Origin: Microplitis mediator
Taxonomy: Eukaryota; Arthropoda; Insecta; Hymenoptera; Braconidae
Reading direction: 5' to 3'
NCBI RefSeq assembly: GCF_029852145.1
Contig: NC_079976.1
Coordinates: 19,494,617 to 19,558,616 of the forward strand
Length of the DNA stretch: 64,000 nt
A model generated the notes under the pieces. That model saw only the letters and a program-made list of their open reading frames with translations, was not told the DNA's origin and searched no databases. A program made the position numbers and the translations under genes. This document shows, in pieces, positions 34,701 through 43,939 of this stretch; within the stretch, counting starts at the first letter, position 1, and each line of letters starts with the position of its first letter.

Positions 34701-37700
34701 TCCTCTATTTTGTATTTTGTAATCGCTTCCGCACGATTGAGCTGAAGTAGTTTGCGATGATTGCTTGCCCATTTGGCGAGTGGGAATCCGCCCGCCTTGC
34801 ACAGACCCTCGATATCATCTGCAACTGCTTGCAGTGACTCGAGATCATCTGCGCCTCCGGAAATGTCGTCGACATACCGTCCTTTTGTGAGTGGATCGAT
34901 TGCGAGTGGGAATCTATGTCCTTCATCTTCGACCAATTGGAGCAGGGCTCGAACAGCAAGAAATGGAGCTGATTTCGTCCCATAAGTAACTGTGGTGAGT
35001 TTGAAGGGGATGATGTTTCCTTCCTTATCAAACCAGAGTATTTGTTGCAGGCCTTGGTCCTTTTCGTGAACCAAAATCTGTCGATACATTTTGGTAACAT
35101 CTGTGATGAAGATGAACCGGTGTTGTCGCGAGCTGATGAGTACGTCGAAGATGTTAACGAGTAATTTTGGCCCGGTATGCATGATGTCGTTGAGTGAGAG
35201 TCCTGAACTGGTTGGTTTTGAGCCGTTGAAGACCACACGGATCTTGAAGTTGTTGTTGTCCTCCTTCAGTACCCCATGGTGGGGTAGGAAGTATTGAACT
35301 GATGATGTAGATGATGCCGCAGGCACCATATGCTTGAGTTCGAGATATTCTGCCATGAAATTCATGTAGAGTGTTTTGAGCCGAGCATCATGATCAAGCC
35401 GTCGCATGAGATGTTGTAAGCAGCGACGAGCTGCTGTGTATGAGTTCCCCAATTGTTGCGGGTCTGATATCAATGGCAGTCTGACGATGTATCTGCCAGA
35501 GCTGTCTCGAGTGTGAGTGTCCCGGAAGTGAGCTTCACAAGCCTCTTCTTCGGGAGTTAATGAGCGTAATTGAGTTGAACTGACCTCTTCTTGGAGCCAG
35601 AACCGAGTTAATAAGTCTTGAAGATCTTGATCATGATGATTGGAGACAGCATGATGAATTCTCAGTGGTTTGTTGAGCCGAGCTTGGACTGGACCAATGA
35701 GAATCCAGCCAAAAATTGTATTCTGGGCGAGTAATCCAGGAGGTTTGCACTTGATGATCTCGCCAGTGATGACCTGGCCGTAGTAATCAGCTCCAAGGAT
35801 GACATCCGTTGGACCTGGGGTTCCAAACTCTGGATCTGCGAGCGTGAGATGCGAGTACTGTTCCAAGTCGGTGTTTTGGATTTGGTCAGATGGTAATTGA
35901 GCAGTTAAACCACTGAGGATGTGAGCCTTTATTGTGAGTGATTGATCCGAGTGGTATGAACGCAGAGTGAGAGTTGCACACCCTCTGGTATGGCCAGCCT
36001 TGGCTGCACCGATCCCTAGGATAGTAAGGTGTGATCGAGCACGAGAAATATTGAGCATTCTTATCAATGAATCTGAAACAAAGGATATCTCAGAACCGGT
36101 ATCTAAGAGAATGCGTATTGGGTGAGTACTTAACTTGGTCACTACGTAGACTTGACAAGTTGCTAGTAACGTAGCGTAATGATGAGTTTGAGTACAACCA
36201 GTTGTTGAGTTCTGAGTGGGCGAGTGATGAGTACGAGTGCTGCGATCATGAGTATGTTGAGCTTGAGTGTGGGCAAGAGTGTTGTTTGAGTGCGGTGAGT
36301 TTGTAGTAGGCGAGTGCGAGTGCATGTCGAGTGCTTGAGTGTCGTGCGGAAGCGCAAAGTCTTATTGAGTTTGAGCAGGAGCACCTCGAGTTTGCGTTGC
36401 AGGGATTCCTGGGTGAATCATCGAGTGGTGCTGTTCCTGACACACTCTGCAACGGAATGGTGAGTTGCATGACTCGACTCGGTGATGTCCAAGACAGTTT
36501 GGGCATAATCTGGCTTGGATCACCAGCTGAGTGCGTTGTGGTGGAGTCATTTTGCCAAACTGGTCACATCTGACCAGGTAGTGGTCACCTTGGCACAGGT
36601 CGCATGGATACTGTGCTTTAGCCACCACTTTGGGTTGAGTGCTTGTTGGTGTAGATGCTCCAGCCGATTTTGGAGCCGAGGATGTTGCCATATGAGCATA
36701 GGAGGTCTTATGGCCTTTGGAGCTTGAGTGCGAGTTCGAGTGACTGGATTTGTGCTGGTCACCAGCCTTGGCAGTACTTTCTTCGTACCTTTCTTGAGCA
36801 CGAGCACGATCCGTCAGGAATTGACGCAACTGTTTGAGTTTTGGGAATTCCACCGAAGATCCCAGAGACAGTTCCCAATGTTCGCGAGTCGAGCGGTCGA
36901 GCTTGGAGATGATTATGTGAGTGAGAAGGTAGCAATCTCCTTCCTGGAGGTTGACCTTCTGGGCGAGTAATGCATTGATCGCCTCGTGGGTCTGATCAAT
37001 GAGCGAGTATAGTTGTTTTGATGAGCGCGATGTGAGTGCTGGAAGGTTGACCAGCTTGTCGAGCTGAGCACCGATGAGTAAGCGAGGTACATCATACCGT
37101 TTACAAATGGCACCCCAGGCGAGTGAGAAGCTTTCGTTACACATGGTTGTGTTGGCGATTGCTTGAGCTGCCTGCCCTGTCAGGTACGGCTTCAAATAAT
37201 GGAGACGTTCGACGTCCTCCAGGCCAGTGCGATTGATTACCACGGACTTAAACATGTCCCTGAATTCTGGCCACTTGGCATAGTCGCCAGAGAATGGAGT
37301 GATGTTGAGTGGAGCAAGATTGACGCTGCTCTGTGGGCGTTGAGTCGAGTTCTGAGCTTGAGTTGGTTGAGCTGGAGTGTCGAGTTCGTGGATGAGTGTA
37401 GATAGGCGAGTGCGAGCTCCCAGGTAAGACCTGTATGTTACATCAAAGATGCCATCTTTGATGTACGAGTGTTGGAGGAAGTCCTCCGTTGCGTTGGATG
37501 CCAGGTAGTCGTGGATAACGGAGAATTCCTGCCACTCCTGGGTGAGTACGTCGAGTCGAGCCTTGAGTGATGCTGCACCTGCCGCAGCGGTGAGTGCTGA
37601 AGCACGAGTTTCAAAGTCAGATATCAGCCTCAGTCTGGACAGTTGACCGCTGATCCTGAGTTCGAGTTCGCATCCCTTGGCGGACTTCCTGCGAGTACGC

Positions 37701-40700
37701 TTCTTGGGATCTTGAGTGTCGAGTGCCTTGCGAGTCTCCGCATCAGTGATGTCGGAGTCGCTGGGATTGCCTGGTGGTTTTGGTGTTATCCCAGTTGGCG
37801 TGGTCGAGTGCTCATCACTTCCGGTGATGATGACGTTCGGAGTGATTGGGAGAGAGGGAGAATCGTCCTTGGGCGCTCCATCTCCCGTCGAGTTCTTTTC
37901 ATCAGCCATTGAATCTGATGAATTAATTGTGAAATTAGAATTTATAAGAGTTTGAGAACACGAGTTTTGTCTGTGATCACTTTTACGCGGTTTTCACCAT
38001 CCGATCCGGCTCGAAGGACCATAATGTAAAATATTAACTTAAAAACTACATTAAATATTTATTTGCTGGATCGGGATGGTGAAAGAAATAAGAAGTCACT
38101 GATTTGGTGTATTGTCCATATTTAATAAAAATAAATCACAGATAATAGCGTAGAGTACAAGAGTCGATCACGAGTTCATATTAGAGCACTTATTGAACAT
38201 TATTCGATTGCATTTGAGTTTAATTGAGTTTATATAAATTGCATGGCACCGTACACATGAAATATTATAATTATACATAGAGCGCAGTTGAATTAAAGAT
38301 TGAGTATTTGAGTTTAATAGATTATGAGTTTTATATAATTTACACGGCACCATACACGTGAATTAATTTATACAAAAGAGCGCAATAAAGAGTAAGTTGT
38401 TAACAATTAATGATTTACAAATATCATCAACAGTTCGAGTATACATTTTGTCACAATTAATTTTGATGCGCGACATTGAGAACGAGTAAGAGCCGAGTAT
38501 GAACTTAATAGATGCTTAGCGAGCCGAGTCTGAACGTATAATAATTACTTTGCAGTCACAAATAATATTTGATATTGATTTTTGAGATTAAGATTACTGG
38601 ATGACTGAATGATGACGTCAGTCATACCAGTTGACATCGAGTACGAGTAAATAATTAAGCAATGAGTAATAAAGTAAATTGTAAATTGCAATAATTATTT
38701 GTGGCTGCAAAGTCACGTGGTGGCGAGTATGTGAATGAATATAGCCCGCACGTTAGTTTAACACGCGGTCACCACAGCAATGAGCACAGAGTTTATATAT
38801 GAAAAACCGGATATAATTGAAGAATATAGATGATAACAAATACATGGTGTATCAGCGAGTTACAATTAGAATGATGTACTTGATAGTGTAGAGTAATTAA
38901 CACGATGTAATTGAATTACAATAAAACTGGTAGCACGTGGTGTTCTATCACAAGTGTTGTAGAGTAATGCCAGTTGCCGCGTAGCTGGCTATCGAGTTGA
39001 AATTCCGAGTATCAGAGGGCGCGTCGATAGCAGCACCTCTGGTATAGTAGAGCGTCGAGTTATCAAATGTTCTGGCGCGAACATTTGAAATTTACGCAAC
39101 ACCTCCATACTTCCATACCTCATTTGGGATTCTATCCTCTCCCATCGCTTTATTTTCCTTCAGTCCTTTCAATACCTCTCTTAATTCTTGAAGAGATATA
39201 TCCTCCTCCTCATCCCCTATGATCACTCCTTCCCTTTCCTCCACACCTATTCTACTTTCCACCCCCCCTAACAATTCTCTAAAGTATCTATCCCATTCTT
39301 TTCTCTCAATACTTTCATTAACTCTCTTCCTTTTCTTCCTACCTTTGTTTACCACTTCCCATACCTGTCCCTCTGACCTTATTGCTTTAATCTCCTCCTC
39401 CCATCTCGCCTTTTCTGCCCGCTTTTTTTCCTCACATAACTTTCTAAATCTTCTCTTCTCGTCCTTATATTTCTCTACATCTCCTTTCTTCTCCTTTACT
39501 GCCCTCAGACTCTCCTTTACTCTCATTTTTACTTCCTTACACTCCTCATCCCACCAACCATTCATACTTCTTTTACCTCTCACCTTCTCAGTCTCCTCTA
39601 TACCCTCCCTTACCTTCTCCCTTAGCATCCCCCATTCTTCCTCTACTCCCTTATCCCCCCCTCCCCACCCCCTAAGCTTTTCTCTAAACACCTCTATCCC
39701 TCTCTTCGTCCATACCCCTCTACTCACTCTGTCACCCCTTCTACCTCTATCACTAGATTTCTCCCTCCCTCCTCCCTTAATCCAGACTACCACTGGTAGG
39801 TGGTCCGAATCCACTTTCTCTAACACCTCCATCCTCCTCACTCTTTCTTTTACCTCTTCACTCACCACTATATAGTCTATAACCGAACACCCCCTCTCCC
39901 CCATGAATGTCCAATTTCCCTCTTCGTCACCCTCCGTACACCCATTTAGAAATCCCCATCCTCCTCCCCCTATAAGACTACACAATTTCCTCCCATCCTT
40001 ATTTTCTACCTTATCTTTTGACCTTCGATCTATTCCCCTTTTTCCGTCGATTCCTACCCTTGTGAATCCCCCTTCCTCCCCTGTTCTCGCGTTGAAATCC
40101 CCCCCTATTATCACTTTCCTTTCCTCCCCTTCTCCTTCTATCCAGTTCGCCATCAACTCTAATTTTTTATCACAGTCCCCATTTATGTAAACCCCTACTA
40201 TCCACCACCATTCATTCCCCAGTTTCACCTCTCTTTCTATCCATCCATTCTCTCCATTGTTTCCCTGTTTTCCTATTTCTAGTTCCTCCTTGATGCCCAA
40301 CAACATCCCGCCTTTTGCTCTCCCCTTTCCTTTATTCTTTACCGCGTCCTGCACCACCCACTTATACCCTTTTTTATGTTTTCCATTTAACTCCTTCCAT
40401 CCTCTTTCATCCAGCCATGTTTCTATTAATACAATCACATCCCATTCTTTTATGCCCATCCAAAACTCTTCATCCTTATTTTTCAATCCTGCTACATTCC
40501 AAAACCCTATCTTATATACCTCTAACTTTTCTTCTCCTCTCCCCCCCCCGTATTCTCTCCTCTTCTCTCCCTTCCTCCCTGTCCCTTAACCTTATTCGTT
40601 TCCCTTTTTCTCTATCCACTCCTCCCCCACTTCGTCCCAGATTTTCATCTCCCCATTCACCCATATTTTCATATAACCTACCTTCACCCTATTTCCCTTT

Positions 40701-42261
40701 AATCTTTCCCTCTGTGCCTCTCTCTCTATCTTCCACCTTGTCCTCCTCTCATCCACCGTTAGATCATCCTCAATTCTTTCCCGATCCCCTTTCAGCTTGC
40801 TTTTCGCCTTCATAACTTCCTTTTTCTTTTCTATCCCCGCCAGCTCCACCCACACCATTCCTCGTATTTATTAATTATTATGTATTTTAATTTATCATGA
40901 TTATTTTATTTACAGTGAACTACGTGGATATGTAGATTTAATTGAAGGGATGAAGACTGTAAATACCGGTCCACCTGGAAATAAAAAACCGTCATCGTTA
41001 TTCAAAGTAGTCATCAACAACGGAAACCGTTCACGAGTACGCCCTAACGGACCCAAATTACGGTAAATTACGGTAAACCCACCGTAAATTACGGTAATTC
41101 ACCGGAAAATACCGATTTACCGTGATTTACGGTGAATTTATCGTAATTTACGGTGGATGTATCGTAATTTACGGTGGATTTACCGTAATTTACGGTAAAT
41201 CTACTCGAATTTTACGGTATTCTACGGTAGATTTACGGTAAAAATACCGTAAATTTACGGTAACTTAGGTCTGCTAGGGCGTTTATTATTTTGGGGCGAG
41301 CTCGCTTTAAAATACTCTCCGCTAATACAAGATCGTACCATAAGAATAAAATTTTTAAGTATTTCAAGTGATTATTTAATTTAAAATATATCATATAATG
41401 TTTATTTATATTTTCAGATCATGACAATCTCGCGAGGACGGACGACTCTTCCTAACCTACGCTACCGTAACGCACATGAAACCACTGCACATCTCGAGGT
41501 GGTGATGCTTTCCGGGACAACCATTACAATCGACACAGCTAAGTTTGAAGACGAGATAACCAACATTGCGGACATTCCTGTAGTGAACATTGAAGATGTC
41601 GTGAATACTGATGGAAAGATGTGTAAGTGAAGTCAAATTACCCTATCCCAAAGTTCTCATAGAATCCACTCAAACGGGTAAAAAACCGCATAAGATCCAA
41701 TAAAGTTGCATTTGTTTCTATGCAGTTTTTGGCCCATTTGAGTGGATTCTATGGAATCTTTTAGACATAGTAATTGAGTGAAATGTCAATCATTCAATAT
41801 TGTTTTTTTCTCTATTACAGATGTTGAAGGGTATCTCAAACAACCTTTTGCAAAGGTAACGGCGTATGGTGGCATTCATGGAGGGGGTGTCATTGTCAGC
41901 GAAAAGTTCAAATTACAAATCAAAGTCATCCGTTACGACGAGAGGAAAGAATTCAAGAAAGGATGCTTTCTACGTATTTTGGGGAGAGTTACTTTACATG
42001 CTGGTAAATAATTGACACTATTACCATTTTTACTTAGTTCAAAATTTTTAAAAGCCTAAGGGCAATTTATATATTTTTTTTTCTATTATAGAAGGTGCTC
42101 CTATACTAACAGTTCAATCAACAGAAGACATTACCCTCATGGACAAAACTACACCATTGACTGAAAAAGATCTCCGCACCAAAGGTTTCCAGACACCTAA
42201 ACGCAAACATGAAGGATCCACGGATGAGTGTTCAAACAAAAGATCACCCTTCGACTCATAA
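28771..42261 (+). CDS. Multi-exon gene for a probable tandem OB-fold protein
   Basis: Exons: 1, to 28848 (donor AT|GTAAGT); 2, 40916-41036; 3, 41418-41622 (donor GTAAGTG); 4, 41821-42003; 5, 42092-42261 (TAA). Acceptors are all pyrimidine-rich with AG, and phases agree at every junction. The joined product reads ...DDEINAWVAGDES-IELRGYVDLIEG in the first module, SLFKVVINNGNRSR-IMTISRG, then a second module MYVEGYLKQPFAKVTAYGG...FKKGCFLRILGRVTL, and a basic tail (TPKRKHEG). Each module has the strand pattern of an OB fold, so single-stranded nucleic-acid binding (RPA-like) is my inference; I do not recognise the family. Odd points: the natural start ATG at 28771 is out of frame by one base with the rest of exon 1 (extra base near TTCC, 28799-28801); intron 1 is 12 kb and filled by nested retrotransposons; intron 2 begins with a MITE. 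Confidence 0.7.
31143..32219 (-). repeat. BEL-B 3' LTR
   Basis: 1077 bp, same length as and by eye the same sequence as the copy at 38025-39101. Bounded by TG...CA in element sense, next to the target duplication CCTCC on the left and the polypurine tract on the right. Confidence 0.95.
32297..36325 (-). CDS. BEL-B pol polyprotein (protease, RT, RNase H, integrase)
   Basis: 1342 codons from ATG 36325, uninterrupted. Order: His/Thr/Ser-rich leader (1-60), aspartic protease with RILLDTGSEISFVSD (DTG at 75-77) and DVILGADYYG, RT with FITDVTKMYRQ (Asp about 409) and GRYVDDISGG (YVDD 484-487), post-RT IFDPLGFLSPLIIQAKMF, RNase H GFSDASQLAMAA, integrase zinc region (HGGTQLTLAHTRLRYW...LKCLVCARHR) and core (VDYAGP..., LYSDCGTTFQGA, GGKWEAAVKSVKHH), and the DUF5641-type tail (LGSLVLLTDERTPPTRWPLA). 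All catalytic residues I can check are present. It is in the same frame as gag, separated by 12 codons and one TAA, so it may be translated by readthrough, or the stop is a recent lesion. The leader is almost wholly made of repeats of ACTC. Confidence 0.95.
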   Translation of the reverse strand: MHSHSPTTNSPHSNNTLAHTQAQHTHDRSTRTHHSPTQNSTTGCTQTHHYATLLATCQVYVVTKLSTHPIRILLDTGSEISFVSDSLIRMLNISRARSHLTILGIGAAKAGHTRGCATLTLRSYHSDQSLTIKAHILSGLTAQLPSDQIQNTDLEQYSHLTLADPEFGTPGPTDVILGADYYGQVITGEIIKCKPPGLLAQNTIFGWILIGPVQARLNKPLRIHHAVSNHHDQDLQDLLTRFWLQEEVSSTQLRSLTPEEEACEAHFRDTHTRDSSGRYIVRLPLISDPQQLGNSYTAARRCLQHLMRRLDHDARLKTLYMNFMAEYLELKHMVPAASSTSSVQYFLPHHGVLKEDNNNFKIRVVFNGSKPTSSGLSLNDIMHTGPKLLVNIFDVLISSRQHRFIFITDVTKMYRQILVHEKDQGLQQILWFDKEGNIIPFKLTTVTYGTKSAPFLAVRALLQLVEDEGHRFPLAIDPLTKGRYVDDISGGADDLESLQAVADDIEGLCKAGGFPLAKWASNHRKLLQLNRAEAITKYKIEDPEVSTKILGMYWSSNKDQFSFKHSPPCSTQPCTKRAILSEIAQIFDPLGFLSPLIIQAKMFMQELWLVKLGWDTPLPAELRQKWTSFKTQLDMIHIIKIPRWIHSSTNSALEIHGFSDASQLAMAAAVFIKVLPTTRTQRAKVTLLCSKTKVAPLKPLTIPRLELTAAHMLAKLVKHCQITLNYSHVPTYLWTDSSITLTWIHSHPSRWKDFVRNRVSFIQELIPDGHWKFVPGTDNPADCATRGLTTSQLKTHQLWWSGPSWLLEDSPSWPTSPIHKDADTHLEERPVKSLYVSAQPLNSSWTLMERPIPLLRMLRVTAICVRVRDIIKRIPHSTLARPLTSTEINLALQFCIKETQRIHFHSELQLLAKQASWPKDHPFARLVAYQDTDGIIRVGGRLENAPNSDQQKHPAILPRDAALTRLVISDAHQRTMHGGTQLTLAHTRLRYWIIGGRQPVRSHILKCLVCARHRCVRAQQLMGQLPTQRVTPAPPFSHTGVDYAGPVSIKSWKGRGSRIYKGWICVFVCLTTSAVHVDLVSDYSSSGFIAALRRFIHRRGICTALYSDCGTTFQGAYSELKRLFTQGTQESHALLDWATVHQITWHFNPPAALHMGGKWEAAVKSVKHHLTRTLGESAFTFEELTTLLTQVEGILNSRPLEALSDDPQDPSSLTPGHFLIGRPIVAIPEPSLMDTEVSRLSRWQFIQQRVQHFWNHWSTSYIQRHLARTKWHHARNDIKLGSLVLLTDERTPPTRWPLAKVTALHPGKDNLTRVVTIQTATGTLTRPIAKLALLPLAPEPDA
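36362..37909 (-). CDS. BEL-B gag (DUF1759 type, zinc knuckles)
   Basis: 515 codons from ATG 37909. N-terminal linker rich in Pro/Ser/Thr, coiled-coil region about residues 85-180, then NITPFSGDYAKWPEFRDMF (DUF1759-like capsid region, about 200-360), a Ser/His-rich linker, and Cys/His knuckles (CDLCQGDHYLVRC, CPNCLGHHRVESC, CRVCQEQHHSMIH). It packages element RNA into particles. It ends in TAA at 36362-36364, in frame with pol. In many BEL elements gag and pol form one reading frame, so this stop is notable. Confidence 0.92.
   Translation of the reverse strand: MADEKNSTGDGAPKDDSPSLPITPNVIITGSDEHSTTPTGITPKPPGNPSDSDITDAETRKALDTQDPKKRTRRKSAKGCELELRISGQLSRLRLISDFETRASALTAAAGAASLKARLDVLTQEWQEFSVIHDYLASNATEDFLQHSYIKDGIFDVTYRSYLGARTRLSTLIHELDTPAQPTQAQNSTQRPQSSVNLAPLNITPFSGDYAKWPEFRDMFKSVVINRTGLEDVERLHYLKPYLTGQAAQAIANTTMCNESFSLAWGAICKRYDVPRLLIGAQLDKLVNLPALTSRSSKQLYSLIDQTHEAINALLAQKVNLQEGDCYLLTHIIISKLDRSTREHWELSLGSSVEFPKLKQLRQFLTDRARAQERYEESTAKAGDQHKSSHSNSHSSSKGHKTSYAHMATSSAPKSAGASTPTSTQPKVVAKAQYPCDLCQGDHYLVRCDQFGKMTPPQRTQLVIQARLCPNCLGHHRVESCNSPFRCRVCQEQHHSMIHPGIPATQTRGAPAQTQ
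38025..39101 (-). repeat. BEL-B 5' LTR
   Basis: 1077-bp copy of the LTR at 31143-32219, followed in element sense by the tRNA primer-binding site (minus strand from about 38022). Drives element transcription. Confidence 0.95.
40592..40864 (-). pseudogene. LINE ORF1, C-terminal remnant
   Basis: Reads VWVELAGIEKKKEVMKAKSK...RIEDDLTVDERRTRWKIE...GYMKIWVNGEMKIWDE, the end of the ORF1-like protein typical of purine-rich LINEs of ants and wasps. The start is missing owing to 5' truncation of the insertion. The stop lies just upstream of the endonuclease frame. Confidence 0.65.
41041..41280. mobile_element. MITE inserted at the 5' splice site of intron 2
   Basis: 240 bp with inverted ends GCCCTAACGGACC and GGTCTGCTAGGGC. 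The interior is almost entirely repeats of TTTACGGTAA / TTACCGTAAA in both orientations. It starts at the fifth base of the intron (GTAC|GCCC), so the donor now reads GTACGC, the element itself supplying the +5 G. Confidence 0.8.
41658..41753. repeat. Hairpin element in intron 3
   Basis: ATAGAATCCACTCAAA (41659-41674) and its exact complement TTTGAGTGGATTCTAT (41737-41752) flank an imperfectly palindromic centre (CGGGTAAAAAACCGCATA... / TATGCAGTTTTTGGCCC). A small fold-back MITE, or a structured intronic RNA, within the OB-fold gene. Confidence 0.8.
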
Positions 42262-42332
42262 ATTATGTCTTTCAATTTTGAATCTTGGTATGTTATTTTA
42301 TCTTTTGTTTTCTGATATTATTCTGCTTACGT

Positions 42333-42752
42333 TTAATTGAGGCCGTTCTCAGATAGTGCCCCTCTTCCACTCTTTGAAAATTTTCAATGATCTTCAACTG
42401 TCATAAGCGTACCAAAATTGGATCATTTAATTAAAAAAATAATTGAAGAATAAATTAAAAAATAAATCGTAGCTGCGATTTCACCGAGATGATAATTTTA
42501 AAAAAAATCACTTTCAGTTGATATCATTTAGAAGTTAAACAAAATTTGTTAAATTTAACTGCTATTTGATACCAACCAAGTAATTTTCTCTCAATTCTAT
42601 ATCTCGGTGAAATTGCAACTACGTTATATTTTTTTAAATTAAGGTTTTATGTATTTTTTTAACTAATTAAATTTTTAGTACGATTATGACAGTTGAAGGT
42701 CACTACACAATTACAAAAAGTGTGGGGCACTGTCTAAGAATGCCCTTAATTA
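42333..42752. mobile_element. MITE with GGGC(C/A)(G/T)TTCT(C/T)AGA(T/C)AGTGCCCC-like ends
   Basis: The left end (GGCCGTTCTCAGATAGTGCC) and the right end (GGGGCACTGTCTAAGAATGCCC) are inverted, and the similarity continues inward (AACTGTCATAAGCGTACCAAAA versus TAGTACGATTATGACAGTT). It lies just downstream of the OB-fold gene. No coding region. Confidence 0.75.
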
Positions 42753-43100
42753 TTCGGAAGTAGGCCTCTTATTATCATGAATTCATGAAGATTTTATAAT
42801 GTTCACTATCGATTTTCTTGATCCAACTGCGATATATATTCAACTGTAACATCATTGATGGCATGAGTCAGTGATTTTATATAAGACTATGTTTTATAGT
42901 AAAATAATACGATGACCTGATTAGATAGTAATTATTTCTAAGAATTTAATATAAGTAAGTGTCACTCAATGAGTTACAGTTGAATTTATTTCTACGTGGT
43001 ATAACTTAATTATATGGATCTTATCAGTAGTTAATCATAACGTTTAATATACCGAGAAGAGAACAAATATTAAATTTTATTTTATTTTTTTTTTGCATCT
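42753..43100. other. No gene seen
   Basis: AT-rich sequence without recognisable features. Confidence 0.3.
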
Positions 43101-43210
43101 AAAGTTTGATTTAAATTATTTTATTTATTTACATGTAAAGTTTGACTTACATTATTTTGTTTTTGGTCATTTAACGTTTGACTTAAATTATCTCATTTTT
43201 GTGCATCTAA
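43101..43210. repeat. 36-bp tandem repeat, three units
   Basis: AA(A/C)GTTTGA(C/T)TTA(A/C)ATTAT starts at 43101, 43137 and 43173, exactly 36 bp apart. Non-coding. Confidence 0.75.
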
Positions 43211-43939
43211 AAGATAATTTTATGTTTTATAAAATGAGCTTATGTACTGTTTCAACACGTAAATTACAATCTTTTTAATTTATGTGACTCGAATACGAGT
43301 CTCGACACAAAGTGTCTAAAAATGTGTAATAGATATACTAATAAGCTAAATACTGTTATTAATAAATAAAAAAAAATGATAAAAATACAATACATTGATT
43401 TTCAAGCAGTTTGTCTATTCCTCTTTCCGATACAATATTATAATATTTTTTTATTAATATTATTAATTTCAATTTGTGCTTAATGCTGTAGTCATAGATT
43501 CATTTATGGTGAAAGTCTGTAAAATTTCCTGCCCAGTAAGTACTTTCCCTTCAATGCTGTTCAAATTTTTATTATAATATAATATGAATTTTTAAAATTA
43601 ACCGCAAGTTGCTGTCAATATACAGCCATAGGTAGACGTAAAGTTAACCCTGAAGATTGCGGAAAAGTCAAGTTTTTGCCAGTAACTTTACACCAACCAG
43701 CGCCTAAAAATTTCATGAACCTTCAATTAACATGATTATCAGAATGTCTATTGATGTTATAGGTACCATTAATATTGCAGATGTGATAGTGCAAAATTAT
43801 AAATTACCATTTAATATAAAAATGATTTTTTTTTATATTTATAAGTATACAAGAGATGGGACGAGTGATTTTTTGAATTCTCCCGCGATTGAGCCATTTG
43901 AAAACATAATGCTGTAGTCTGATTATCCGCCTCGAAACA

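Larger units (their letters stand above)
31143..39101 (-). mobile_element. Complete BEL/Pao retrotransposon (BEL-B)
   Basis: Two 1077-bp LTRs (31143-32219 and 38025-39101) flank gag and pol on the minus strand, and CCTCC (31138-31142 and 39102-39106) is duplicated at the target. In element sense the LTR starts TGTTGCGTAAATTTC and ends ATATTTTACA. The primer-binding site TGGTCCTTCGAGCCGGATC follows the 5' LTR (38002-38022), and the polypurine tract ATGGCGGGCGGAA precedes the 3' LTR (32220-32232). The LTRs appear identical wherever compared, so the insertion is recent. It sits inside LINE ORF2. The tetranucleotide ACTC (sense) is massively over-represented in genes and LTRs. Confidence 0.97.
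29352..40540 (-). pseudogene. LINE ORF2 (endonuclease and reverse transcriptase), split by BEL-B
   Basis: First part 40540-39107: APE endonuclease (IGFWNVAGLKNKDEEF, LIETWL, IIGGDFNAR, NWTFMGERGCSVIDYI, SDHLPVVVW) and the start of the RT region (LKENKAMGEDRIPNEVWKYGG). Second part 31142-29352: RT (WKEGVVIPIVKKGDG, EDYRGVTL, PPSQAGFRKGMGTVDNIY, FVDLKAAFDSVDR, GVRQGCPLSPLLF, VLAYADDVVLLA) and a C-terminal CCHC-like CRICGLEEETWEHVWEVC. The two parts join in one frame when BEL-B and one CCTCC are removed, so apart from the insertion (and a G-run near 40546-40554 at the start) the frame looks intact. Both RT catalytic boxes are preserved. Confidence 0.92.
28981..40864 (-). mobile_element. 5'-truncated LINE, split by a BEL/Pao element
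   Basis: Flanked by a perfect 17-bp direct repeat (TATTTATTAATTATTAT at 28964-28980 and 40865-40881), the target duplication of target-primed integration. The 3' end on the minus strand is ...CAATAAAGAACCTTTAATATGGAA at 28981. The coding strand is strikingly purine-rich, so the plus strand looks like C/T tracts. The LINE proper is 28981-31142 plus 39107-40864, about 3.9 kb, and the copy starts inside ORF1, so it is 5'-truncated. The insertion at 31143-39101 is BEL-B. Confidence 0.93.
28849..40915 (+). other. Intron 1 of the OB-fold gene, filled by nested retrotransposons
   Basis: The intron runs from GTAAGTATTTTT to TTTTATTTACAG. Without the LINE and BEL-B it would be only about 180 bp, similar to the other introns of the gene. 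Both insertions are antisense to the gene, the orientation usually best tolerated in introns. Confidence 0.7.

Noticed and set aside
39219..40815. Long Ser/Phe/Pro-rich plus-strand frames
   Set aside because: Shadows of the LINE endonuclease region on the other strand.
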